Source: Bryobacterales bacterium
GTDB lineage: Bacteria > Acidobacteriota > Terriglobia > Bryobacterales > Bryobacteraceae
DNA: 64,000 bases
NCBI GenBank assembly: GCA_003142185.1
Contig: PLOR01000104.1
Coordinates: forward strand, 21,905-85,904
Direction of reading: 5' to 3'
The translations under genes were made by a program, and so were the position numbers. Shown here piece by piece: positions 9,586 to 17,760 of this stretch (the first letter of the stretch is position 1; each line of letters starts with the position of its first letter). The notes beneath the pieces are model-generated. The model saw only the letters and a program-made list of their open reading frames with translations, was not told the origin of the DNA and did no database searches.

Positions 9586-9896
9586 CGTACGGCCTCCTCC
9601 CGGCCGGCACCAGCCGCCGCGGGGCGGCGCTCGATCAGCCGACAGCCGCCCGGCGAGGCGGCCACCAATAGCATCGTCTCCCCCAGTCGCACCAGGTGGA
9701 GCGAATGTTGCGGCGAGAGCGGCAGCCGCTCGACCAGTTCCAGCTTGCGGCGAGAGCGCTTCCTGCCGATTGCCAGGGTGGCCATGCCGCGGCGCCGCAG
9801 CCACCAGAGCGCACTTCCGAGAAGGCCCAGAACAGCGGCCACCGCTCCCATCTGCCCGATCGTATCCATCGAGAGGTATCCTCGCGTTTCAGTCAT
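9582..9896 (-). CDS. fliO: FliO-like flagellar export assembly protein
   Basis: 104 residues: one N-terminal membrane helix (about residues 15-34) followed by a small basic cytoplasmic domain (RRKLELVERLPLSPQHSLHLV), the FliO pattern. Sequence is poorly conserved in this family, so the call rests on architecture plus its place between fliN and fliP with an 8 bp overlap upstream and ATGA overlap downstream. It helps assemble the FliP ring. Confidence 0.85.
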   Translation of the reverse strand: MTETRGYLSMDTIGQMGAVAAVLGLLGSALWWLRRRGMATLAIGRKRSRRKLELVERLPLSPQHSLHLVRLGETMLLVAASPGGCRLIERRPAAAGAGREEAVR

Positions 9897-10134
9897 CGCG
9901 GAAGTCGGTGATGCGCACGCCCAGCGTGCTTTCGATCACCACGATCTCACCGGAGCCGCACAGCACGCCGCCGATGTAGATGTCGATGTTCTCGCCCGCC
10001 GACCGCACCGTTTCGATCACGCTGCCTTGTTCGAGGCGCAGGATTTCGCGCGCCGTCATGATGCGGCGGTCGAGCTCGATTTCGATCTCCACCGGGATAT
10101 CTCCCAGCGGAGCAACTTCCTCTTGAGGATTCAT
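9889..10134 (-). CDS. fliN: Flagellar motor switch protein FliN (short)
   Basis: 81 residues, essentially only the SpoA/FliN domain: DIPVEIEIELDRRIMTAREI, LEQGSVIETVRSAGENIDIY, SGEIVVIESTLGVRITDF. It sits at its usual place just upstream of fliO-fliP. A second protein with the same domain is encoded at the other end of the operon, so the C-ring may use two different SpoA partners. Confidence 0.92.
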   Translation of the reverse strand: MNPQEEVAPLGDIPVEIEIELDRRIMTAREILRLEQGSVIETVRSAGENIDIYIGGVLCGSGEIVVIESTLGVRITDFRDD

Positions 10135-10141
10135 CGGCGGA

Positions 10142-11413
10142 CTAGTGAATTAAGTTGATAGTGTCCTGGCTCAATTGATCGGCCGTGGTCACCACATGGG
10201 CATTGGCTTCATAGGCCCGCTGGTAGACGATCAGGCTGGTGAACTCGCTGGCGATGTCCACCGTCGAGGCCTCGATCGACCCGCCCACGATGGTGCCGCG
10301 TCCGCCCGTGCCGGGCATGCCGATCGCCGGATTGGCGGTCAGAGAACTGAGCGTCAGATTGTTGCTGCCGGCCGCGATCAAAGTGTCCGGGTTGCGGATG
10401 GATGCCATCGCGACTTGTCCCACCACCACCTGCGAGCCGTCGGTGTATTCGGCCAGAATCTGCCCCCCGCTCCCCATGCCGACCTGGTTCAGTTGGACGG
10501 CCGCCGATCCGTTCTGGGAGGTGGCCGAGTAAGCCGAAGGTTGGCCGAACTGCGTAATCGTGGAGTTGCCGGCACTGTCGTACGAATTCCAACTGAGGTT
10601 CATATCCGAGGCTCCATCCGCCAGTCCGGGGACAGTGAAGGTGATCGGGCTTCCAGCGGCCGGAGAAGTCAAGTCGCCGTTACTGTCGAAGCTCAGCGTG
10701 CCGCTGGCACCGGAAATGTCGAATGGCGTGCCCGCAGTGCCTCCGCTGACGTCCGAGCCCGGTACGGTTGCCTGATAGCTCCACGTGTTGCCGCCGGTGT
10801 TTTGAAAGTCCAGCGTCAGAACGTGGGAGTTGCCTAGACTGTCGTACACGGTGATCGGCATGGTAAAGTCCGAAGTCGCGTCCGCCGCCGACGATGCGTT
10901 CAGGTTCAGGCTGGCGGTGATTTGCGTGGTGGCGACGGGTGGTTTGAGCGTTCCCACCGGGACCACAATGTTGCCGATCGGCCCGTTCGTGTCCACCTGG
11001 CCGGTGTTGGGATCGACGGTCGTCCAGCCCTGTACGTAATCGCCCGTGGCCGTGGTCAGATTGCCGGATGCGTCGGTCTGAAAATCGCCGGCGCGCGTAT
11101 ATTGCAGGTTCCCCGCGCTGTTGGCAACGACAAAAAAACCATCGCCCTGGATGGCGGCATCGTCCAGGCCGCCCGAGGTCTGGATGGCGCCTTGCTGGGT
11201 ATATTGGGCCTCGGTGATGGGCTGCGCCACGCCGAAGCCGACCTGAGTGACTCCGAGGCCCGCTCCCAGCGACTGGGTTACCAGGTCGCTGAAGCATAGC
11301 TCGGTGGCCTTGTAGCCCGGTGTGTTCAGGTTCGCCAGATCGTTGCCCACCACATCGATTGCGGTGGAATCGGCATTGAGTGCGGAAAGTGCGGTGGAAA
11401 AGGAAGTAAACAT
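10142..11413 (-). CDS. flgE: Flagellar hook protein FlgE
   Basis: 423 residues. The N-terminal rod motif (NDLANLNTPGYKATELCFSD), the central GDGFFVV block and the C-terminal coiled-coil block (VDIASEFTSLIVYQRAYEAN) are those of the FlgE/F/G hook-rod family, and the length and position after flgD identify the hook protein. A clear Shine-Dalgarno (AGAGGAGA) precedes the ATG. It is exported by the FlhA/B-PQR gate and polymerises below the cap protein FlgD. The inserted variable domain (about residues 150-330) is Ser/Gly/Thr rich. Confidence 0.95.
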   Translation of the reverse strand: MFTSFSTALSALNADSTAIDVVGNDLANLNTPGYKATELCFSDLVTQSLGAGLGVTQVGFGVAQPITEAQYTQQGAIQTSGGLDDAAIQGDGFFVVANSAGNLQYTRAGDFQTDASGNLTTATGDYVQGWTTVDPNTGQVDTNGPIGNIVVPVGTLKPPVATTQITASLNLNASSAADATSDFTMPITVYDSLGNSHVLTLDFQNTGGNTWSYQATVPGSDVSGGTAGTPFDISGASGTLSFDSNGDLTSPAAGSPITFTVPGLADGASDMNLSWNSYDSAGNSTITQFGQPSAYSATSQNGSAAVQLNQVGMGSGGQILAEYTDGSQVVVGQVAMASIRNPDTLIAAGSNNLTLSSLTANPAIGMPGTGGRGTIVGGSIEASTVDIASEFTSLIVYQRAYEANAHVVTTADQLSQDTINLIH

Positions 11414-11424
11414 TGAGTCTCCTC

Positions 11425-11742
11425 TTACGAATTCGTTGTCGCGCCGGTGGCGCCGCTGGTGTTGCCTGTGTTACCGGCGGTGGTGTTCGTGTTGCCGTTG
11501 CCCACCAGGCCGTTGAGATCTTGCAGGATGGAGGACACATCCGATCCCGTGCTAATGGACGTGTCCAACTGCTGGAACTCCGCCAACTGGGTAACAAAAG
11601 TGGTTCCGTCTACTGGGTTGAGCGGGTCTTGATTTTCGAGCTGCGAGACCAGAAGCTGCAGGAACATGTCCTGGTCGGAGGCGGCGCTGGCGCTCGAGCT
11701 CGCGGTCGAGGACGACGAAGTACTGGTGCCTGTGGGTGCCAT
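11425..11742 (-). CDS. flgD: Hook cap scaffolding protein FlgD (short form)
   Basis: 105 residues from the ATG with an AAGGAGA Shine-Dalgarno. The conserved FlgD N-terminal core is present (DQDMFLQLLVSQLENQDPLNP followed by TTFVTQLAEFQQL). The C-terminal Tudor/fibronectin-like domain that makes most FlgD proteins over 200 residues long is missing and is replaced by a short Thr/Gly/Asn tail. The gene ends 12 bp before flgE, leaving no room for a lost domain. It is either a naturally minimal cap scaffold or a shortened one. Confidence 0.88.
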   Translation of the reverse strand: MAPTGTSTSSSSTASSSASAASDQDMFLQLLVSQLENQDPLNPVDGTTFVTQLAEFQQLDTSISTGSDVSSILQDLNGLVGNGNTNTTAGNTGNTSGATGATTNS

Positions 11743-11752
11743 GCAATTCTCC

Positions 11753-12529
11753 TTACGTTGTTTGTGCCGGGGGCGGCGTGTTCGCCACCTCCTGGGCAAT
11801 CATGGTGTTGATCTGCGATTGCGGGAAGCCAAACGTATAGAACGACGCTACCAGGCCGGGATTGATGAGCGCGCCGTTGGGCATTTGCACCATGTAGTTC
11901 GTTTGCTGCTGCACGAACGCGTTGCCGGGCTGGGTGAACATGTTCTTGGCTACCACCGTTCCCCCCACCATTTGCGCCACGGTCTGCGCGGTGCTCTCGG
12001 TGGCGAAATAGATCGGGTTGTAACCGAAGGTGGAGCCGTCGGGGCTCAGTCCGATGGGGTCGGTCATCCACACATCCGCTCCGAAGGCCGACTGTGCCGT
12101 GGGCGGGGCCGCGGCGGCGCTCGCGGAGCTGGCGGACGGAGCCGCCGCGGCAACCATCGGGTCAGCGGGATTATAAGAGCTGCCGCCAAATAATAATTCG
12201 AAATCGGAGAGGCCGCTCGCGGCGGTAGTCGAGGAAGAGGCAGCGGCCGTGCCAGCGGCTGAGGCAGCCGCCGCGGAAGCCGTCGTGGCAGTTGCGGCTG
12301 CGGTTGGGCGCTTCGCGGCCGCAGTGACGATTGCCCCGGCCGGCCTCGTCGCCGCCGAGTTGCTCGCCAGCAACGAATCGAAACTGGAAGTGACCTGGGA
12401 CATCCGGGTTGCCGTTGCCACCTTCGCGGCCGGCTGCCGGGCTGTTGTGTTGCCCGCCGCCGGCCGCCGGATGGAAACCTCCGGCACTATCAATGAAGGG
12501 CTCGCTATTGGAGTGACGTGTAAAGCCAT
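11753..12529 (-). CDS. Unknown Ala-rich protein in the flagellar operon
   Basis: 258 residues starting with a good Shine-Dalgarno (AAAGGAG) six bases before ATG; the first 25 bp overlap the end of fliK. The N-terminal 150 residues are low-complexity Ala/Ser/Thr. The C-terminal 90 or so look folded (SFGADVWMT-like start, then MVGGTVVAKNMFTQPGNAF and GFPQSQINTMIAQ). There is no signal peptide or membrane segment. I do not recognise a family. Position between the hook-length ruler and the hook cap suggests a hook-assembly or export-substrate role, which is inference from context only. Confidence 0.7.
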   Translation of the reverse strand: MALHVTPIASPSLIVPEVSIRRPAAGNTTARQPAAKVATATRMSQVTSSFDSLLASNSAATRPAGAIVTAAAKRPTAAATATTASAAAASAAGTAAASSSTTAASGLSDFELLFGGSSYNPADPMVAAAAPSASSASAAAAPPTAQSAFGADVWMTDPIGLSPDGSTFGYNPIYFATESTAQTVAQMVGGTVVAKNMFTQPGNAFVQQQTNYMVQMPNGALINPGLVASFYTFGFPQSQINTMIAQEVANTPPPAQTT

Positions 12530-14364
12530 GAGAACTCCTTTGGATCGGGTTGGTTTTGATGCTGCCGCTTTTCCTGCGGCTGGCCGTCGCGCGGATTGCC
12601 CCCGCCGCCCTCCCGCCGCGACTGGTTTTGGGACGATTGGAAACCGGCGCTCGAGACGGGCTCCGCCATCCTGATGCGCGCGGCCGCGGCCGCCGGAGCG
12701 TCGTGCCAGGTTTCCGCGCGCAAGCCGGTTTGCTCCAGCCGGGCCGTTAGCGCAGGCAGGTCGTCGCGTAAAGAGGCCGCCAGGTGGCTGTCGGGTGTGC
12801 GCACGTCCACCTGGATCGACCCCGCACGCTCGATCAGCCGCACGTTAACACGTGCATCGGCATCGCGCAACTCGAGCTGGATTTCCCGCGCCGGGCCGCC
12901 TGCCGCGAGCTTGGGTGCCGGCCCGGCCGCATCCCATAGGGAGAGGTCCGATGGTGCCGGCGCCGCGGCGTGCTGCGGATGGGTGCCCTGCGGCGGCGCC
13001 GCTGCGCCCACGCCTGCGTTGGAGGAAACCGGCGCGACCATGGAGAGACCGTTGGCAGCCAGTTCGGCCTGCGGCGCGCCGTCGGCTGGGCCGGGCCGCA
13101 CCGCACTGGCGAGGCCGGGGTCCGCATCGCGGGCGGACCGGAAACCAGAGTGTCCGCCGCTCAATCCGCCGCTCGCTTCGAGGGCCGGCTGCCGGCCGCC
13201 GGAATCGTCGCCTGCTTCCCGCGATCCCTGGCCGGGACGCTGTGGACCGGCGGCGGGAGCCGGAACCAATAATGCCTGGAAAGCCAGGGTGCCCTGTTCC
13301 GCAAGGCTATCGCCGTCAGATGCGCCGGCGCCGTCCGCCGCGTTGGCGTCGCTCGGATCGATCGCTTTGCGATCCGGTTCGAAGGTGCGGTCCGCGCTGG
13401 GCGCAGCGAGCCGCGCGAACACGCTGGTGGCGGCGTCCACTCCTTCGGCTGCCGTGGATGCCGCCTGTGTCTTCGCGATGTTCTGGTTTGCTGCGGTCGC
13501 CTGCCACCCTGCCGTGGACATTCGGCCATCCGGCGGCGCGATTGCGGCGGCGGTGCTTGGACTGGACGCGATCGCTTGGCTGCTGGAAACGGCGGTCGCC
13601 GGCTCGCATCGCGCGACCCGAGCGCCCGCGCCATCGGTTGCGCCGGGCACCGAGCCCGCGACTGCGTGCGGGCCGGACAGCGCCAGCGCCTGTTGCGCTG
13701 CTGCGGCGTTGGCACTGGCCCCGAGAGCCAACTCCGAGGGCTGAGTGACTGACTCTCCGGCCGACTCCGTGACGGGCTTCGATGCCTGCTCGCCACCAGC
13801 GGGCGGCGAGGTGGCGTCCGCCAAGGCCTGTCCGAGCTTGGCCGTGGCGCGGGTTGCGTGCCCCTGGCCGGACGCCGCTTCGCCGTTCGCTCCAACCAGG
13901 GTGGGCGAGGCCTTGCGTGCCGTACCATCGCCGCTAGTGTCTAGGGTTTCGGAGAATGGGCCGCTCGAAGCCGCCGTCAGGAACAACGCTCCGTCCTGAG
14001 GCAGCCATGGATAGTGCGTTCGCGCACTGGCCAGATCGGGAGTCACTGGATTCTGACCCGACTCCGCAGCGGTGGCTGAGGTGGTGGCTGCAGATACTGT
14101 CTGTTTCCTCTCACCAGCCAGCTTTCCGGAGGCGCGAACAGTGACCATGGCGGTTGCCTTCGAGCCCGGCGGCGCTTCTCGCCGGGAGGAAGGCTGGTTC
14201 TCGATTTCGGAATCTACCATTTGACCGAGCAGGTCCGGAAAAAACGCCGCTCCGGTCGCGGATGGCGGGGCGGAGCCGGCCGATTTCGACACTGGCGCGT
14301 TCGACGTGGCGGCCAACGCGGCTTCGATTCCGGTGGAGAGGGTCCGCGGCGCGGCGACGTTCAT
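12505..14364 (-). CDS. fliK: Flagellar hook-length control protein FliK
   Basis: 619 residues from the ATG at MNVAAPRTLSTG; longer frames upstream run past the candidate promoter. The long disordered Ala/Ser/Gly/Pro region is typical of the ruler domain, and the C-terminal 110 residues carry the FliK core (AREIQLELRDADARVNVRLIE, VDVRTPDSHLAASLRDDL, LRAETWHD). FliK is secreted during hook growth, measures its length and triggers the FlhB switch. It heads the leftward operon and has a candidate sigma-54 promoter immediately upstream. The N-terminal sequence is not conserved in this family, so the start is less certain than the identity. Confidence 0.85.
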   Translation of the reverse strand: MNVAAPRTLSTGIEAALAATSNAPVSKSAGSAPPSATGAAFFPDLLGQMVDSEIENQPSSRREAPPGSKATAMVTVRASGKLAGERKQTVSAATTSATAAESGQNPVTPDLASARTHYPWLPQDGALFLTAASSGPFSETLDTSGDGTARKASPTLVGANGEAASGQGHATRATAKLGQALADATSPPAGGEQASKPVTESAGESVTQPSELALGASANAAAAQQALALSGPHAVAGSVPGATDGAGARVARCEPATAVSSSQAIASSPSTAAAIAPPDGRMSTAGWQATAANQNIAKTQAASTAAEGVDAATSVFARLAAPSADRTFEPDRKAIDPSDANAADGAGASDGDSLAEQGTLAFQALLVPAPAAGPQRPGQGSREAGDDSGGRQPALEASGGLSGGHSGFRSARDADPGLASAVRPGPADGAPQAELAANGLSMVAPVSSNAGVGAAAPPQGTHPQHAAAPAPSDLSLWDAAGPAPKLAAGGPAREIQLELRDADARVNVRLIERAGSIQVDVRTPDSHLAASLRDDLPALTARLEQTGLRAETWHDAPAAAAARIRMAEPVSSAGFQSSQNQSRREGGGGNPRDGQPQEKRQHQNQPDPKEFSWLYTSLQ

Positions 14365-14377
14365 GCCGTCCGAAAAT

Positions 14378-14392
14378 GCACTCGCCGGGCCA
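14378..14392 (-). promoter_or_regulatory. Candidate sigma-54 promoter of the fliK operon
   Basis: On the minus strand the sequence reads TGGCCCG-N4-GTGCA, with GG and GC separated by exactly 10 bp as sigma-54 (RpoN) requires; consensus is TGGCACG-N4-TTGCA. Transcription would start near 14366, only about two bases before the fliK ATG at 14364, so the transcript would be nearly leaderless. Supported by a twin of the same form for flgF on the other strand. Read by eye. Confidence 0.45.
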
Positions 14393-14553
14393 AACCGCAG
14401 GAACCCGTTTTCAATGGATTGAGTCGAAGGCGGGTGGCAAGAAAATGCCGCGCGGCGCGCTGGCGGCAAAAAAACGGCGCGAGGACAGACGTCCGGCGCC
14501 TTCTCAAGGGCCTTTGTCACCGTGCTATGAGAGATGTGCCGCCGCAGACCCGC

Positions 14554-14570
14554 TTGGCCCGCCACGTGCA
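14554..14570 (+). promoter_or_regulatory. Candidate sigma-54 promoter of the flgF operon
   Basis: The plus strand reads TGGCCCG-N4-GTGCA with GG at 14556-14557 and GC at 14568-14569, exact 10 bp spacing. The start of transcription would be near 14581 and the flgF ATG is at 14586, giving a leader of about five bases and no room for a Shine-Dalgarno. Same sequence form as the divergent fliK promoter. No activator binding site was recognised between them. Confidence 0.45.
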
Positions 14571-14585
14571 ATTGTCAATGCCGCC

Positions 14586-15314
14586 ATGGATCCCATGACC
14601 GCAATGGCGGCCAGCGGCCTTCGCTCCCGCATGGAATCGCTCGACCTGGTGGCCAACAACGTGGCGAACGCCTCCACCGGGGGATACAAGGCCGACCGCG
14701 AATTCTACAGCCTCTATGTATCGCCCGAGGCCGCGGATGCGGGCCAGATCGCCACCATGCCGGTGATCGAGCGGCCGTGGATCGATCTCGCGCAGGGCGT
14801 GATCCAACCCACCGGCAACGCCCTCGACCTGGCGCTTTCCGGCAAAGGGTTTTTCACGGTCCAGTCGCCTGGCGGGCCGCTGTATACCCGCAACGGCAGT
14901 TTTCACCTGGCGGCCGACGGCACGCTGGCTACGGCGGACGGTTATCCGGTAAGTGGCGCGGGCGGCGCCGTGCTGCGCCTCCAAGCTTCGGGAAAGATCG
15001 AGGTTTCCGGCGATGGCACGGTCAGCCAGAACGGCCAGGCGGTTGGCCAACTGCATGTAGTCGATTTTCCGGGAGCCGCGGGGCTGGCCAAGCAGGGCAA
15101 TAACTACTTCCGCTCGGCCGGCGCGTCTCCCGCGCCCGCGGCGGACGCCGGAACCACCGTCGTGCAGGGCAAGCTCGAAGCATCCAACACCGGGACTGCG
15201 GAATCGGCGGTGCGGCTGATCAACATCATGCGGCAGTTTGAGATGTTGCAAAAAGCTGCCTCCACGGCGCTCGACATGAGCAAGCAGGCGGTCGAACAGG
15301 TGGCCAAGGTTTGA
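14586..15314 (+). CDS. flgF: Flagellar basal-body rod protein FlgF
   Basis: 242 residues starting at MDPMTAMAASGLRSRMESLD. The N-terminal rod motif is present (LDLVANNVANASTGGYKADR), followed by ALDLALSGKGFFTV, YTRNGSFHLAADG and a C-terminal helix (LINIMRQFEMLQKAAS). Length near 240 and position immediately before flgG identify FlgF, the proximal rod. It is the first gene of the rightward operon. Longer upstream frames overlap fliK and the promoter region and lack any rod sequence. Confidence 0.92.
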   Translation: MDPMTAMAASGLRSRMESLDLVANNVANASTGGYKADREFYSLYVSPEAADAGQIATMPVIERPWIDLAQGVIQPTGNALDLALSGKGFFTVQSPGGPLYTRNGSFHLAADGTLATADGYPVSGAGGAVLRLQASGKIEVSGDGTVSQNGQAVGQLHVVDFPGAAGLAKQGNNYFRSAGASPAPAADAGTTVVQGKLEASNTGTAESAVRLINIMRQFEMLQKAASTALDMSKQAVEQVAKV

Positions 15315-15377
15315 CGAAGACAAGGTTCCACGAAAACGGGTTGACGGAACGGGGTTTGATCAGGCAAGGAGAAGCGG

Positions 15378-16169
15378 ATGATTCGGGCACTATATAGCGC
15401 GGCCAGCGGCATGGCGGCACAGGAAATGAACGTCGATAACATCGCCAATAATCTGTCCAACGCCAATACGGTGGGTTACAAAGCGCGGCGCGCGCAGTTT
15501 CAGGACTTGATGTACCAGAGCGTGCTGCAGCCGGGCGCGTCATCGGGCCAGCAGACTCTCATCCCCGCCGGATTACAGCTTGGCCTCGGCACGCGCCCCA
15601 CTTCGAATGAAATCATCTTCACCGAAGGGGCCTTTTCCGAGACCGACAACCCGCTCGATGTGGCGATCCAGGGCGGCGGCTTCTTCCAGATCATGCAGCC
15701 GAACGGCGAATTGGCCTACACCCGCAACGGGCAGTTCCAATTGGATAAGAACGGCAACATCGTCAACGGAGAGGGGTATGCGCTGCAACCGCAAATCACC
15801 ATACCGGCCGCCGCCCAACAGGTGACCATCGCGGCCGACGGCACAATCAGCTACACGCTGCCCAACCAGACGGCGACCCAGCAGGCCGGACAGATCCAAC
15901 TTGCCAATTTTCAGAATCCGGCCGGGTTGAACAGCCTGGGCAACGGTCTGTATACGCCCACGGACGCTTCCGGAGACGCGACGGTCGGGTTGCCGGGCGG
16001 CCCGGAAGGGATGGGCTCGCTGCTACAGGGTTACGTCGAACAGTCCAACACCTCGATCGTGAATGAGTTCATCAACCTGATCCAGGCGCAGCGCGGCTAT
16101 GAGGCCAACTCGAAAGTGGTCACCGCCGCCGATCAGATGTACCAGCAGGTGAACCAACTCAGCCGATGA
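15378..16169 (+). CDS. flgG: Flagellar distal rod protein FlgG
   Basis: 263 residues, the normal size. It begins MIRALYSAASGMAAQEMNVD with the rod motif NIANNLSNANTVGYKARR, contains FSETDNPLDVAIQGGGFF and ends with VNEFINLIQAQRGYEANSKV, all highly conserved in FlgG. A Shine-Dalgarno (AAGGAGA) lies before the ATG. Its stop overlaps the flgA start as ATGA. Confidence 0.96.
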   Translation: MIRALYSAASGMAAQEMNVDNIANNLSNANTVGYKARRAQFQDLMYQSVLQPGASSGQQTLIPAGLQLGLGTRPTSNEIIFTEGAFSETDNPLDVAIQGGGFFQIMQPNGELAYTRNGQFQLDKNGNIVNGEGYALQPQITIPAAAQQVTIAADGTISYTLPNQTATQQAGQIQLANFQNPAGLNSLGNGLYTPTDASGDATVGLPGGPEGMGSLLQGYVEQSNTSIVNEFINLIQAQRGYEANSKVVTAADQMYQQVNQLSR

Positions 16170-17062
16170 TCGCCACACTCACATTCGCCGCATGTCTCGC
16201 CCTCAGCCCCGGCTCGTCGCAGATCCTGGCGCGCGACCTCGCGCCGGCGTGGCCTGCTTTGGGCACGCTCGCACCGGAAACGCCTCTGGCGCCGGCCCCC
16301 ATGCCCGGGATGGCGCGCGTATTCCGTTCCTTGGAACTGCGCCAACTGGCGGCGCACTGGCATCTCAGCCAGGTCCCCGGCACTCCGCTTTGCGTGGCGC
16401 GGCCGGTAAAGGCGCTCGACCCACAGCGGCTGCTCGATGCCATGCGCCGGTCTTGGCCCACGGCGGCCATTTCGATTCTCGATTTCAGCCGCCAGCCGGC
16501 GCCCGCCGGTCCGCTCGAGTTTCCCAGGTCCGCGTTGCGGCGCGAGGCGGGCTCGGCGCTCTGGAACGGCTGGATCGCCTACGCGGAAAACCGCCGCTTC
16601 CACGTTTGGGCGCGGGTTCGCATCACCGAAAGCGTGGCGCGCGTAGTGGCGGCCGCCGACCTCCAGCCCGGGCGGCCGGTCACGCCGTCACAGGTGATTG
16701 CCGTCACGCGGCAGGAGTTCCCGACCGAGGAGCCTTACGCACAATCGCTCGCCGAGGTCATCGGCCTTTGGCCCCGCCGCCCCATCCCGGTGGGCGCAGC
16801 CCTGCGCACCGATCAACTCACCGAACCGAAGGTGGTTACCACGGGCGACACGGTGGAAGTGGAAGTGCGGAACGGCGGAGCATTCCTCAAACTGGAAGGC
16901 ACCGCGGAAAGCGCGGGAGCGGTGGGCGAGATCGTCTCCGTGCGCAACCCCTCTTCGCACCAGCTCATTCGCGCGCGCGTCCTGGGGCCGGGCAAAGCAA
17001 CTGTAGATCCCGCGCGGCGAGCGGCCTTCGACGGCCAACCGGACAAGGAGCGTCAACCATGA
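16166..17062 (+). CDS. flgA: Flagellar P-ring chaperone FlgA
   Basis: 298 residues. It starts with a short signal peptide (MIATLTFAACLALS) and ends with an SAF-type domain (about residues 150-280: VAAADLQPGRPVTPSQVI, IPVGAALRTDQLTEP, IVSVRNPSSHQLIRARVLG) as in FlgA, the periplasmic chaperone that guides P-ring assembly of FlgI. The start overlaps the flgG stop and its stop overlaps the flgH start, both as ATGA. Confidence 0.9.
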   Translation: MIATLTFAACLALSPGSSQILARDLAPAWPALGTLAPETPLAPAPMPGMARVFRSLELRQLAAHWHLSQVPGTPLCVARPVKALDPQRLLDAMRRSWPTAAISILDFSRQPAPAGPLEFPRSALRREAGSALWNGWIAYAENRRFHVWARVRITESVARVVAAADLQPGRPVTPSQVIAVTRQEFPTEEPYAQSLAEVIGLWPRRPIPVGAALRTDQLTEPKVVTTGDTVEVEVRNGGAFLKLEGTAESAGAVGEIVSVRNPSSHQLIRARVLGPGKATVDPARRAAFDGQPDKERQP

Positions 17063-17760
17063 GATCGACCCTCGCCGTGGCGCTAGTCGTCGCCATGTGC
17101 GGCGCGGCGCCGATATGGGCGAAGAAGAAAAAGCTCACCACGGCGGGCAGCAACCCGCTCAACCGGTACGTGGCGGAGTCGGAAGCGCGCTCGGCGGTAG
17201 CGGTGCCAGCCTCGCCCGGTTCCATCTGGCAGGCGGGTTCGCGTTTGGCCGACGCGGCGCGCGATGTGCGGGCCAGCCAGGTGGACGATGTGCTGACCAT
17301 CGTGGTGGCCGAGCAGGCGTCGGCGGTGTCGACCGGCGTCACCAAGACGTCGCGCGCCTCCAGCGCGGTCAACTCCGTCAGCAGCCTGGCGGGAATCGAC
17401 CCGCCCGGAGGGTCGCTGGTGAACCTGGCCAACATGGCGGGCTCGTCGCAACTCTCGGGTCAGGGCACCACCAGCCGCACCACCACCCTCACGACTACGC
17501 TCACGGCACGCGTTACCCACGTGCTGCCTAACGGTGGCCTGGTGGTGGAGGCGTCCAAGGAGATCCAGGTCAATTCCGAGCACCAGCTCATCACCGTGCG
17601 CGGGGTGGTCCGCCCGGCCGACATCGATGCCACCAACAGCGTGCTGTCCGCGCGCCTGGCGCAACTCGAAGTCCACATCGACGGCAAAGGCGTGGTGGGC
17701 GATGCCATACGCCGGCCCAACTTCCTGTACCGATTGATGCTGTGGTTATTGCCATTCTGA
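17059..17760 (+). CDS. flgH: Flagellar L-ring protein FlgH
   Basis: 233 residues from the ATG that overlaps the flgA stop; a much longer frame reads through flgA and is not real. It carries FlgH blocks (SLADAARDVRASQVDDVLTI-like region and VVAEQASAVS, then LPNGGLVVEASKEIQVNSE and VRPADIDATNSVLSARLAQL). The signal region MRSTLAVALVVAMCGAAPIWA has Cys-16 preceded by Met, which does not fit a lipobox, and an AxA-like site follows at IWA. FlgH is normally an outer-membrane lipoprotein, so lipidation here is doubtful. Confidence 0.92.
   Translation: MRSTLAVALVVAMCGAAPIWAKKKKLTTAGSNPLNRYVAESEARSAVAVPASPGSIWQAGSRLADAARDVRASQVDDVLTIVVAEQASAVSTGVTKTSRASSAVNSVSSLAGIDPPGGSLVNLANMAGSSQLSGQGTTSRTTTLTTTLTARVTHVLPNGGLVVEASKEIQVNSEHQLITVRGVVRPADIDATNSVLSARLAQLEVHIDGKGVVGDAIRRPNFLYRLMLWLLPF

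Noticed and set aside
12596..13748. Long plus-strand frames over the fliK region
   Set aside because: Shadows of the Ala/Gly/Pro-rich fliK coding sequence in GC-rich DNA; no family features.
14435..14450. TGGCAAG...TGCC as an additional sigma-54 promoter for flgF
   Set aside because: Spacing between GG and GC is 9 bp and it lies about 140 bp upstream, while an exactly spaced site is present closer to the gene.
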